Positions 19,102 to 28,285 of a DNA stretch of 64,000 nt are shown here, piece by piece. Position 1 is the stretch's first letter. Each line of letters opens with the position of its first letter. The notes under the pieces are model-generated. The model searched no databases. It had not been told where the DNA came from and saw only the letters and a program-made list of their open reading frames with translations. The translations under genes were made by a program, and so were the position numbers. Source of the stretch: Asticcacaulis excentricus CB 48 (GTDB taxonomy: Bacteria > Pseudomonadota > Alphaproteobacteria > Caulobacterales > Caulobacteraceae); contig NC_014816.1 in NCBI RefSeq assembly GCF_000175215.2, positions 186,001 to 250,000 of the forward strand, written 5' to 3'.

Positions 19102-19863
19102 TTACTCCGCTTTGGGAGCGCCTTTTGCCTGTGATTTGGAAAGATACGCCGCCCAGAGGTCTGGTCTGCGTTCCTTCGTGGTTGCCTCTCTTTGTTTCTG
19201 CTTCCACGCGGCCATCTTCTTGTGATCGCCGGACAAAAGCACTTCGGGGATGTCGAGGCCTTCAAACGTCCGCGGTCGCGTGTACTGCGGGTGTTCGAGG
19301 AGACCATCCTCAAAACTCTCGGTATCGAGGCTTTCGGCGGCCCCCAGAACACCGGGGATGAGCCGCACGACCGCCTCTATGGTGACCATCGCCGCGGACT
19401 CTCCGCCCGCAAGGACGGCGTCGCCGACGCTGATCTCTTCAAAGCCGCGTGCATCCAGCACGCGCTGATCGACGCCTTCGAAACGACCGCACAGCACGAT
19501 CAGACCCGAAGCCTTCGACCATTCCCTGACCTTGTCCTGAGTAAGCCGCCGTCCACGGGCGCTCATATAGACTTTCGGCCGGTCATCGGCCCCCAGACTG
19601 TCCAGCGCCTTGGCAATGACATCTGCCTTCAGCACCTGTCCTGGACCGCCCCCGGCAGGGGTGTCGTCAAGAAAGCCGCGCTTATCGCTCGAAAAAGTCC
19701 GAATGTCCACAGGCTCAAGCGTCCAAAGACCAGATTCTTTTTGGGCATTCCCTAGAACCGATACGCCTAGCGGGCCGGGAAAGGCTTCGGGGAACATGGT
19801 CAGCACAGATACACGGTAGGGTGCGGCCACGGTCTCAGGGGGATGTTGAGGCAGGTCAGTCAT
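19102..19863 (-). CDS. trmD: tRNA (guanine-N1)-methyltransferase
   Basis: Methylates G37 of tRNAs using S-adenosylmethionine and prevents frameshifting. The SPOUT-fold signature is present (VSVLTMFPEAFPG, GGGPGQVLKADV, VLCGRFEGVDQRVLD, ISVGDAVLAGGE). The length is 253 residues from the ATG at 19863; the frame extends 24 bases further. The usual upstream partner rimM is not adjacent. Confidence 0.97.
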   Translation of the reverse strand: MTDLPQHPPETVAAPYRVSVLTMFPEAFPGPLGVSVLGNAQKESGLWTLEPVDIRTFSSDKRGFLDDTPAGGGPGQVLKADVIAKALDSLGADDRPKVYMSARGRRLTQDKVREWSKASGLIVLCGRFEGVDQRVLDARGFEEISVGDAVLAGGESAAMVTIEAVVRLIPGVLGAAESLDTESFEDGLLEHPQYTRPRTFEGLDIPEVLLSGDHKKMAAWKQKQREATTKERRPDLWAAYLSKSQAKGAPKAE

Positions 19864-20011
19864 TGGGTTGGCTCGGCAAGTCCCCAAATCTCAAGCCGGA
19901 AAAGGATGAGGCGGGACGATTTCAAACTTCCCCGGCGTGCCGGAGGAAGTGGCAGTCTGCCTTAGCACACTGACGGAGGGGGCTTACCACAGAAGTCCTG
20001 AAATACAAATC

Positions 20012-22369
20012 TTACTGCCGCAAACGCAGCGTCAGGCCAATGGTGCGCGGTTGGCCCACAAAGGCGTTGAAGGTCCCCGACTGCAGAGGCGCACCGAAGA
20101 CCACCTGATAATAGGTCTCATTGGTCAGATTCGTCCCCCACAGGTCGAGCGCCACCGTCTCAGCGCGGTTCGCCACACTCAGTCGACCATTCATCAACGT
20201 ATAGGCACCCTGAATCTTGATGGGAGCGAGATCAGAACCGGTATTGTAGTCGGCATTATAGCGCGCATCGAGCGCCGCCCCCCAGTTCAGTCCGCGCCAT
20301 TCGCGGTGGTAATCGGCCTGAAGCGTCGCGGACCATTTGGGGGCAAACGAGGCGCGGGCATTGGTCAGGCGCGGCAGGCCAGGTACGGGCTGCGATCCGA
20401 ACTGGCTCTCAGACCAGGTAACGCCGCTGACCAGACGCAGACCGTTTTTAAGCGTCACGCGCGTTTCCGTTTCAATGCCGTGCGACGTCAGTTCCGGCAC
20501 CGAAGTGACGAGGAAGGTCGCCCCCAGAAAAGTGTTGAGCTGAAAATCGCGGAACTCCTGACGGAAGGCGGCGGCATCGAAGGCCAAACGCCCGCGCCAC
20601 CAGCGGCCTTTTAGCCCGACCTCATAGGCGGTGACGGTTTCCGCACGGAAGGACGTGTCGCGATCGGCCGCATAGGTCGTCGTCTGTTCGCGGTCAAGAT
20701 TGAAACCGCCACCCTTCCAGCCGCGTGCGACTGACGCATAGCTCATGAGAGAAGGCGTGGTCCGCCAGCTCAGCTTGAAAGTGCCGGTTAAGGCATCGTC
20801 TGACATCTTTTGGGTCAGGTCGAGACGGTTGAAGGCCGGGTTGGAAAAGGACTGACACAGCGTACCGAGGCCTGACGAACCCAAACTCTGTGCCGCCGCG
20901 CAGCCAACGCCGCCATCCGTATTGCGATAGGCGGAGTTCAGCGTCTTAGTCTGACGGTTGAGGCGCAGACCCAGTACCGCTGACACATCTGTCGTCAGGG
21001 CCCAGTCGAGATTGGCGAACAGAGCGGCATTATGTTCCGTCTGGCGGTGAATGTCGCGAGCGCCACCACCGATGGGATAGGCGCTGCCTGCTGTCAGACC
21101 CGTCAGGCTGGCGACGCGGTTGGTCGAAGCGCCGCTGGACAGCAGCAGACTGAGATAGGGCTCATAGTCTTCGCCATAGACGTAGGAGTCGCGTCTCGTC
21201 ACCTTTTCCGACGACAGATAGACGCCGGTCAGCCAGTCGAGCGGGCCGTTTTTCCCGGACAGCCGCCATTCCTGACTGAGTGTATCAAAGCGCGTGCCGA
21301 AATCATCCGGGACGCGGTAATATATGTCGGCTCCGGAAAAGTCGGCATCATAGCCCTGTCGGTGATCAAAGCGACGTGATGCTGTGAGACTGGTCAGGGT
21401 CGGGCCGCTGTCGAGCCGCCAGTTGACCTCCGCCGACAAGCCGCCATCCTTGATATGCTGAGCGGTTGAGCGGTTGCTGAAGGCGCGGCGGCCTTCGACA
21501 TCGGCGGTGGTGGGCACGCCGTTGCCCGATGCCAGACTGTTGATCCACGGCGCGGTTGCCCCAACCTGAACCACCGTGCCGGTGCAGCAGTTTTCGTCGC
21601 GCGCCGTGTAATCGGCAATCAGCCGCACTCTGAGGCGGTCGGAATCCATGTATAGGAGTTGACCACGCAATGAGTCATAGTTCTGATCGCCGTCTCGGGT
21701 TTCGCTTCGCGGCCCCTGACCCGCATTGATCCGGTACTGGCCGTCGCGTTGCCGGTGAACCAAAGACAGCGAACCCGCCCATTTGTCGGCCAAGGGTCCC
21801 GACACATAGGCGGTAGCCGCCAAGGTGCCGCGTTCGCCCGCCGTCACCTCATAGACCTGTTCCGGCGTAAAGCGCGGTGCCTCGGTAACGGCCTGAATAA
21901 TGCCTGCCGACGCGCCCTTGCCGAACAGGCTGGTCTGGGGCCCTTTGAGGATTTCGATGCGCTCAACAACCCCCAGATCGCTCATGGCTGTAGCGGTGCG
22001 GGCGCGCACCACGCCGTCAATGACCACGCTGACGGATGACTCCAGTCCCGGATTGTCGCCAACCGTGCCGACGCCGCGCAAACGCGCTGTGGTCTGTGCC
22101 TCGTTGGCCGTGGAGGTGATCAGAAGCGACGGCGTTAACACCTGCGCATCGCGCAAATCATAGGCGCCACCTCTGCGCAATTGTTCGCCGGTAATCACGG
22201 CCACAGATATCGGCGCGCGCGCCAGCGACTCAGGCTTTTTGCGCGCTGTCACCACCACTTCGGTCACCTCCTGTGCCCACACAGGTCCCGCCGCAACGCT
22301 GACCAAAGCGCTGGCGCTCAGCAGACGGACGGCGAGGGGGAGTGCGTGACAGCGGGAGGACAAACGCAT
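20012..22369 (-). CDS. TonB-dependent receptor
   Basis: An outer-membrane receptor of 785 residues with a signal peptide (about 1-32, ending VWAQ), a TonB-box-like segment EVVVTARKKPESL, a plug domain (residues about 45-165, with VVIDGVVRAR and VERIEILKGPQTSLFGKGA) and a 22-strand-type barrel ending TIGLTLRLRQ. It looks like the CirA/FyuA-type group common in Caulobacterales; the ligand cannot be read. The start at 22369 is followed upstream by a long perfect inverted repeat (22394-22428) that may control it. No neighbouring transporter or enzyme hints at the substrate. Confidence 0.93.
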   Translation of the reverse strand: MRLSSRCHALPLAVRLLSASALVSVAAGPVWAQEVTEVVVTARKKPESLARAPISVAVITGEQLRRGGAYDLRDAQVLTPSLLITSTANEAQTTARLRGVGTVGDNPGLESSVSVVIDGVVRARTATAMSDLGVVERIEILKGPQTSLFGKGASAGIIQAVTEAPRFTPEQVYEVTAGERGTLAATAYVSGPLADKWAGSLSLVHRQRDGQYRINAGQGPRSETRDGDQNYDSLRGQLLYMDSDRLRVRLIADYTARDENCCTGTVVQVGATAPWINSLASGNGVPTTADVEGRRAFSNRSTAQHIKDGGLSAEVNWRLDSGPTLTSLTASRRFDHRQGYDADFSGADIYYRVPDDFGTRFDTLSQEWRLSGKNGPLDWLTGVYLSSEKVTRRDSYVYGEDYEPYLSLLLSSGASTNRVASLTGLTAGSAYPIGGGARDIHRQTEHNAALFANLDWALTTDVSAVLGLRLNRQTKTLNSAYRNTDGGVGCAAAQSLGSSGLGTLCQSFSNPAFNRLDLTQKMSDDALTGTFKLSWRTTPSLMSYASVARGWKGGGFNLDREQTTTYAADRDTSFRAETVTAYEVGLKGRWWRGRLAFDAAAFRQEFRDFQLNTFLGATFLVTSVPELTSHGIETETRVTLKNGLRLVSGVTWSESQFGSQPVPGLPRLTNARASFAPKWSATLQADYHREWRGLNWGAALDARYNADYNTGSDLAPIKIQGAYTLMNGRLSVANRAETVALDLWGTNLTNETYYQVVFGAPLQSGTFNAFVGQPRTIGLTLRLRQ

Positions 22370-22393
22370 GCGGGAACCTTTGAGACACTCTGC

Positions 22394-22428
22394 TTTTTTG
22401 AACGTGACCCAATAAAACGTTCAAAAAA
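22394..22428. promoter_or_regulatory. Perfect 12-base inverted repeat upstream of the TonB receptor
   Basis: The arms TTTTTTGAACGT and ACGTTCAAAAAA are separated by 11 bases. The repeat lies 25-59 bases upstream of the receptor ATG (minus strand). It is AT-rich at the outside with a GAACGT core, and more regular than a chance repeat. Likely an operator overlapping the promoter, or a hairpin in the 5' leader. Confidence 0.55.
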
Positions 22429-22482
22429 TATGCGCAAGGTCAAAATGCCATCTGAGGGTTCTTAGGACTTTTGTAAGAAGGG

Positions 22483-22983
22483 CTAACTGTTTTCAGCCTT
22501 GTCTGAGGCCCGACGGAACGGACCCCGGTAATCCGGGCTTTTGCGGCGGCGGCGGTCGGGGCCGGTATAGCTGGCCGATTTAACCCACGCCCGTTCGTTA
22601 TCGATCACGCTTTTCATGCGGTCGATCAGGGCGCGCGCCGTTAGCGGCTTGGCCACAAACTCATTTACCCCCGCATCGCGCGCTGCCAGCACATGCGAGC
22701 GGTCCGTGTGGCCGGTCATCATTATGATGGGTACGTAAGGGTGGGGGCTGTCGGAACCGGTACGGATCAGGCGCGTCATTTCTATGCCATCCAACGTTTC
22801 CATAACGAGGTCGCAAATAATGACGTCGGGCCGCCAGTCACGCACAATTTCCAGTGCTTCGGCGCCATCGGACGCTTCGCGGATATGTGTGATCCCCATG
22901 GCGCGCAACATAGTGCAGACAATAACCCGCATGTAGTGGTTATCGTCAACGACCAGCGCCAGAACACGCGAAAAGCTACTCAC
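22483..22983 (-). CDS. Single-domain response regulator (CheY-like)
   Basis: A receiver domain of about 125 residues (ALVVDDNHYMRVIVCTMLRA, then VIICDLVMETLDG with the phospho-acceptor Asp, then MMTGHTD and FVAKPLTARAL) is followed by a basic tail with GPDRRRR and RGPFRR motifs. There is no output domain. The tail motif is common in alphaproteobacterial stand-alone receivers and PilZ-type partners. The length is 166 residues. No kinase is adjacent; the partner is unknown. Confidence 0.9.
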   Translation of the reverse strand: MSSFSRVLALVVDDNHYMRVIVCTMLRAMGITHIREASDGAEALEIVRDWRPDVIICDLVMETLDGIEMTRLIRTGSDSPHPYVPIIMMTGHTDRSHVLAARDAGVNEFVAKPLTARALIDRMKSVIDNERAWVKSASYTGPDRRRRKSPDYRGPFRRASDKAENS

Positions 22984-23130
22984 TCAGTCCTCACAGTCCA
23001 AAATTAGACCGGTTGTGACTCCGGGGGCACTCACCCTTTACGAAATCAGTAATCTTAGCGATAGGTTAATAGACGCTTTCAATTGGCGCCACCGCCAAAA
23101 AAAATTCATGCCCTACCGAAGACAGGGGTT

Positions 23131-23159
23131 TTGACGTCTCCGCGGAACCGGCCCATACT
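23131..23159 (+). promoter_or_regulatory. Promoter of the alpha-2-macroglobulin gene
   Basis: TTGACG (23131-23136), a 17-base spacer and CATACT (23154-23159) lie 26 bases before the start codon. The -35 fits the Caulobacter housekeeping consensus TTGACG well; the -10 is weaker. Confidence 0.5.
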
Positions 23160-23185
23160 CCGGCCCAAATAGATGGGGGTCCCCA

Positions 23186-26100
23186 ATGATCGACTGGCGT
23201 AACCGTACCGTCCTCAGCGCCGCCGCAGCGGTCCTGATTTCCGGATTTTGTGTAGGGTTTCTGACGGCCAAGGCGACCGAGGGTGGTTTTCGCAAGGCGG
23301 CCCCAGAAGGTCAGATCCCTATAACCGAAACCATGGGTAAGCTGTTCGGCAAGGTGCGTGACAAAAACGCCCCGCGCTCTGGCGGCATGAAGCCAACCGG
23401 TTTTGCCGTCTGGAAACAGAGGCTCGATACATCGGGGTCATCGCCGCAGGCCTGTATCGAATTCTCTAAACCGTTGGATGCCTCCAAATCCTATGGCGAC
23501 TATGTGCTAGTGTCGCCTGAACTGCCATCGGCTCCGGCGGTGACGGTGAAGGGTTCGGAGCTGTGCGTCGGAGGCTTCGGCTTTACCGACCGCCGGGTGA
23601 CCCTGCTTAAAGGTTTGCCCTCGGCCGGCAAGGACACTTTGAAACAGAATGCCGATGTCGATTTCGCCTTCGGGGAAAAGCCGCCCTATGTCGGTTTCGC
23701 CGGCAATGGTGTCATTTTGCCACGTGAGGAATCCGACGGGGTAGCGGTTGAAAGCCTGAACGTCTCGACCCTGGCCTTTGAGGTCTGGCGTGTCGGTGAC
23801 CGCAATTTGGTGCGCAAGACGATCAGCGCGCCAGACGCTACTGCCGAAGGCGATTACGACTACGAATGGGGTGAGGACAGCCCTAAGGGCGAAGGCTACA
23901 AGATTTGGTCCGGCAAGGTGGCGGTGAAGGGCGGCGCGGGAGAGCGCGTCACTACCGTCTTCCCGCTGGGGGCGGTGTTGAAAGACCTTAAGGCCGGGGC
24001 CTATGTGGTTAAGGTGCGCGACGCTTCGGGCGGCCGTGATAAGACGGAAGGCGATCAGCCGGCGCAGGCCCGTCGCTGGATATTGTTCACCGATATGGCG
24101 CTGACCACCTATACTGGCACAACCGGGGTGGATGTGGTGGTGCGCTCGCTCAAAACGGCCCGCCCGATGGGGTCGGTGCGCGTGGCGTTGGTGGCCCAGA
24201 ATGGCGAAGAACTGGCCTCGGCCAATTCAACTAGCGATGGTCGCGTGCATTTTGACAAGGCCCTGCTGAAGGGCGAAGACGCCCTGTCGCCCAAGATGAT
24301 CATGGCCTATGGCCCGGCGGAAGACTTCACCGCCATGGACATCCACGCCTCGCCGATGGACTTCTCGTCGCAGGGCGTGGGTGGGCGTTCGGATGAGAAG
24401 CTGACCGATGGCCGCACGGCCAATGCGCTGGTGGACGGTTATCTCTATACTGACCGTGGCATCTATCGTCCCGGTGAAATGGTGCGTCTGGTGGCGCTGG
24501 TGCGTGATCCGGACGGCAAGGCGATCAAGGATCGCAAGGGCGCGCTCGTCGTCTATCGCCCGTCTGGCGTCGAAGCCTTCCGCTTTCCGTTCGCCCAGAC
24601 ACCGCAAGGCTTTGCCTATGCCAATATCGCCCTGCCGAAGTCGGCCCCGCGCGGGCAATGGCGCGCCAAATTGCTGATCGAGGGCATTGACGAAGAACAG
24701 GGTAGCGCCGGGTTCGCCGTAGAAGACTTTGCGCCGCAACGCCTTGGCGTCGATATGAAAGCCGATGTTGAGCGGCCGCTGACCGCTGTCAGTGAGACGC
24801 GTGCTGTGCAGGTGGCTGCCCGCTTCCTTTATGGCGCTTCGGGGTCTGGCCTGACGGTTTCGGGTTCGGCGCGTATACGTGTCGATCGCAACCCGTTCCC
24901 AAAGTATAAAGATTACCGCTTCGGCAATGAGCAAGCGCCCTTTGATGAGCAGTACGCCGATCTGCCTCAAACGGCGACCGATGCCGAGGGCAAGGCGGTG
25001 CTGCCCTTTGCCTCCAACTACGACACGGATCAACCTTTGACAGCGCTGGTTACAGCGTCGGTGTTTGAGCCCGGTGGCCGACCGGTCAGCGAGGTTGAGA
25101 CGCTGCGCATCCGCACCAAGCCCGTCTATGTCGGGGTCAGGCTCGACACCAAGGATGCCAAGGGCGGTGAAAACCCGGTGACGGCTTTTAGCCTGATCGC
25201 GCTGAATGCGCAGGGCGCCCCGGTGACGGCGCGCGGCGTGAAGGTCAAGCTGATTTCAGAAAACTGGAACTACGACTGGTATCAGCAGGATGGGCGCTGG
25301 CAGTGGCGGCGGACTTCCAAGGATGTGGTCATTTCCGATAAGGATTATGAGATCGGGGCGGCATCGCCGCTGAATTTCGAAAACCGTCTGGGTTGGGGCG
25401 ATTATCGTCTGGAGATCACCCAGGCATCGACGGGCGCCAGGACGGTGATCCGCTTCGCCGCCGGTTGGGGTGCGCCCTCCGATGGCACTGAGGCCCCGGA
25501 TTTTGTGCGCCTGACCGCCGGGTCGCAGAGCTATGCCCAGGGCGATACCATCTCGCTGACGCTGAAATCACCGTATAAGGGCGAGGCACAGGTCGCGGTG
25601 GCCAATGACCGCCTGATCGACCTGAAAACCGTCAGTGTGGGCGATAATGGCACCACGGTGCGCCTCAAGACCGATGCGCGCTGGGGCGGAGGGGCCTATG
25701 TGATGGTCAGCGTGGTGCAGCCGCGCGACCCGGTCGATGCCTCCAAGCCGCGCCGGGCCATGGGCCTGATTTATGTGCCGCTTGACCCCAAGAACCGCAA
25801 ACTGAACGTCACACTGGACCTTAAAGATAAGGTGTTCCGTCCCGACTTTTCCAAGTCCGGTCAGGCCCTTATCGACGTGCCGGTCAAGGTCGAAGGTGCG
25901 GGCCTCGGCAAGACGGCGCGCGTATCGCTTGCGGTCGTGGATCAGGGCATTATCAACCTGACCAAGTTCAAGACCCCTGATCCCGCCGGATTCTATTTCG
26001 GTAAGCGGGCGCTGGGGCTCGAATATCGTGACGACTACGGCCGACTGCTCGATCCCAATATGGGCGCGGCAGCCGACGTCTTCGGTGGCGATCAAATCGG

Positions 26101-28153
26101 TGGCGATGGACTGACCACCACGCCGATCAAGACGGTCGCCCTGTGGTCGGGGGTCGTCAATACGGGCATTGATGGCAAAGCACATATCAAATTGCCGGTT
26201 GGCAAGTTCAATGGCGAGCTAAAAATCATGGCCGTGGCCTGGACCGACGATGCAGTCGGTTCGGCCGAGGACAAGCTCACTGTGCGTCAGCCGGTGGTCG
26301 CCGAACTGGCCCTCCCGCGCTTCCTCGCTCCGGGCGATAAGGCCTATGCCACGCTGGAACTGAATAATGTCGAAGGCAAGCCGGGCCTCTATGAGAGCCT
26401 CGTGAAGGGCTTCAACGGTATCGTCACGGCCTTCAAAAAGGCCTTTAATATCGGTCAGGGGCAAAGGGTGCAGGAGGGCATCCTCATTCAGGCTCCCTCA
26501 ACGGTGGGTGTGTCGAAGATTAATCTGGCGCTGTCGGGTCAGGGCTATGGCTTCGACGAGGATTATCAGATCCAGACCCGCATGGGCTGGGGCGCACAGA
26601 CACGCACGATGATTGATCAGCAGGCACCGGGGGCAGTCTTCACCTTACCGCCGGATCTGCTCAGTGGCTTGCAGCCGGGGTCGGCGACGGTTCAGGTTTC
26701 TTATTCACCCTTCCGCGGCATTGATCCGGGGCCGCTGGCGGCGGCGCTCAACCGCTATCCCTATGGCTGTACCGAACAGATCATCTCGGCGGCCTATCCG
26801 TGGCTATATGTGAGTGGCGCGGATGCGGCGCGGGCCCAGACCATCCTCAAGGGGGCGGTCAACCGCCTGCTGGATCGTCAGTCGGCGGATGGAGCCTTTG
26901 GTCTGTGGCGCGCAGGTGACGGTGAAGCCGAAGGCTGGATTGGGGCCTATGCCACCGACTTCCTCCTCGAGGCGCGCAAACGTGGCGTCTATGTGCCGCA
27001 GGAGGTCATCGACAAGGCGATGAATGCCATGCGCGACATGTCTAAGCCGGAAGGTTTCACCTCGGTGTCTTATCGCCTCAAGATCGAGGAAGGTCCGTGG
27101 TGGAACGCCATGGCCGCCAAGACTGTCTCTGAAGAGATGCGTTCGCGCGCCTCAGCCTACGCTCTTTACGTGATGGCCAAGGCGGGTTCGGGCGATCTGG
27201 CGCGCCTGCGCTGGTATCACGATGTGCAGTTCAAGGCCGAGAGGTCACCGGTGTCGAAAGCGCAGGTCGGTGCGGCTCTGGCCCTGATGGGTGATAAGGC
27301 GCGGGCCAGATCGGCCTTCCGTCAGGCGGCGCAGGGTATGGGCTATAAAGCGACCTATGACTGGTATCAATCGCCTCTGCGGGACGTGGCTGCGGTAATC
27401 GCCCTGGCCTATGAGGCCGGGGAGCTGGATACGGCGAAAACGCTCATCCCGCTTCTGGAACGCCATGTCAAAGGCCCGGACGAGATGAATACGCAGGAGC
27501 AGGCGCAGGTGCTGAAAGCCGCGTCCTTGATGCTGGCTCAGGCCGGACCCCTCAGCATTAAGGGCGAGAATGTCAAGGCGCTGGACGGCAAGTCGAGCTT
27601 GCAACGCTTCCAGATCGCTGCGGTCAAGGACGCGAAGTTCACCAATCAGGGCAAGGGCGCGGTCTGGCGCACCATCACCGTCACGGGTGTGCCTGTGGCC
27701 CCGCCGCCGGCGCAAGCCAAGGGCTATACTATCGACAAGGCCTACTACACGCTTCAGGGTCAGCGTATCGACCCATCGCAAGTTGTGCAGGGTCAGAAGG
27801 TGCTGGTGGTTATCAGTGGACGGACGAACTATGCTGAAACCCGGCCGGTTGTGGTCGATGACGCTCTGCCCGCGGGCTTCGAAATCGAGATGACCCTGTC
27901 GCGCGATGACGCGCAGAATGGCCCTTTCCGTTTTGTCGGCGACCTTAGCCAGACCGATGTGCAGGAAGCTCGCGACGACCGCTATGTGGCAGCGCTGGAC
28001 GTGTCGGCCAACAGTGGTTTTGCCATGGCCTATGTGGCGCGCGCCGTAACGCCTGGTGATTACTACCTGCCGGGCGTCGAGGTGAAGGACCTCTATCGGC
28101 ACGACCTCTTTGCGCGCACAGCGGGCGGGCGACTGACGGTGGCCCCGCGATGA
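23186..28153 (+). CDS. Bacterial alpha-2-macroglobulin (YfhM-type)
   Basis: A very large periplasmic protein (1655 residues) thought to trap attacking proteases through a reactive thioester after cleavage of a bait region. The N-terminus has one hydrophobic segment (about 8-28) that acts as anchor or uncleaved signal; no canonical lipobox is seen, unlike E. coli YfhM. MG domains follow, with a YLYTDRGIYRPGEMV segment near 430. The bait/A2M domain is near 900-1090. The thioester motif YGCTEQ has its Cys at 1195, so the reactive form is intact. The C-terminus contains a receptor-binding-like domain. It is followed by pbpC, the usual partner thought to repair peptidoglycan when A2M acts. Confidence 0.95.
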   Translation: MIDWRNRTVLSAAAAVLISGFCVGFLTAKATEGGFRKAAPEGQIPITETMGKLFGKVRDKNAPRSGGMKPTGFAVWKQRLDTSGSSPQACIEFSKPLDASKSYGDYVLVSPELPSAPAVTVKGSELCVGGFGFTDRRVTLLKGLPSAGKDTLKQNADVDFAFGEKPPYVGFAGNGVILPREESDGVAVESLNVSTLAFEVWRVGDRNLVRKTISAPDATAEGDYDYEWGEDSPKGEGYKIWSGKVAVKGGAGERVTTVFPLGAVLKDLKAGAYVVKVRDASGGRDKTEGDQPAQARRWILFTDMALTTYTGTTGVDVVVRSLKTARPMGSVRVALVAQNGEELASANSTSDGRVHFDKALLKGEDALSPKMIMAYGPAEDFTAMDIHASPMDFSSQGVGGRSDEKLTDGRTANALVDGYLYTDRGIYRPGEMVRLVALVRDPDGKAIKDRKGALVVYRPSGVEAFRFPFAQTPQGFAYANIALPKSAPRGQWRAKLLIEGIDEEQGSAGFAVEDFAPQRLGVDMKADVERPLTAVSETRAVQVAARFLYGASGSGLTVSGSARIRVDRNPFPKYKDYRFGNEQAPFDEQYADLPQTATDAEGKAVLPFASNYDTDQPLTALVTASVFEPGGRPVSEVETLRIRTKPVYVGVRLDTKDAKGGENPVTAFSLIALNAQGAPVTARGVKVKLISENWNYDWYQQDGRWQWRRTSKDVVISDKDYEIGAASPLNFENRLGWGDYRLEITQASTGARTVIRFAAGWGAPSDGTEAPDFVRLTAGSQSYAQGDTISLTLKSPYKGEAQVAVANDRLIDLKTVSVGDNGTTVRLKTDARWGGGAYVMVSVVQPRDPVDASKPRRAMGLIYVPLDPKNRKLNVTLDLKDKVFRPDFSKSGQALIDVPVKVEGAGLGKTARVSLAVVDQGIINLTKFKTPDPAGFYFGKRALGLEYRDDYGRLLDPNMGAAADVFGGDQIGGDGLTTTPIKTVALWSGVVNTGIDGKAHIKLPVGKFNGELKIMAVAWTDDAVGSAEDKLTVRQPVVAELALPRFLAPGDKAYATLELNNVEGKPGLYESLVKGFNGIVTAFKKAFNIGQGQRVQEGILIQAPSTVGVSKINLALSGQGYGFDEDYQIQTRMGWGAQTRTMIDQQAPGAVFTLPPDLLSGLQPGSATVQVSYSPFRGIDPGPLAAALNRYPYGCTEQIISAAYPWLYVSGADAARAQTILKGAVNRLLDRQSADGAFGLWRAGDGEAEGWIGAYATDFLLEARKRGVYVPQEVIDKAMNAMRDMSKPEGFTSVSYRLKIEEGPWWNAMAAKTVSEEMRSRASAYALYVMAKAGSGDLARLRWYHDVQFKAERSPVSKAQVGAALALMGDKARARSAFRQAAQGMGYKATYDWYQSPLRDVAAVIALAYEAGELDTAKTLIPLLERHVKGPDEMNTQEQAQVLKAASLMLAQAGPLSIKGENVKALDGKSSLQRFQIAAVKDAKFTNQGKGAVWRTITVTGVPVAPPPAQAKGYTIDKAYYTLQGQRIDPSQVVQGQKVLVVISGRTNYAETRPVVVDDALPAGFEIEMTLSRDDAQNGPFRFVGDLSQTDVQEARDDRYVAALDVSANSGFAMAYVARAVTPGDYYLPGVEVKDLYRHDLFARTAGGRLTVAPR

Positions 28154-28160
28154 GAAAGAA

Positions 28161-28267
28161 GCCCCTCCCCTGATGTTCAGGGGAGGGGCCGGCTTAAGGC
28201 CGGGGGGTTAATGACGCTTTTGACCCCCCTCCGTTGTGAACAGCGCTGCCCCCCTTCAATCAGGGGG
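28161..28267. repeat. Cluster of three GC-rich hairpins between A2M and pbpC
   Basis: First, GCCCCTCCCCTGA / TCAGGGGAGGGGC is a perfect 13-base stem with loop TGT (28161-28189). Second, GGGGGGT / ACCCCCC spans 28202-28229. Third, CCCCC / GGGGG lies around 28250-28267. The composition and the text around CCCCTCCGTTGTGAACAGCGC resemble mosaic intergenic repeats of Caulobacterales. It may end the A2M transcript or reduce pbpC expression. Confidence 0.6.
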
Positions 28268-28285
28268 ATGCTTTGTAGGTAATCC

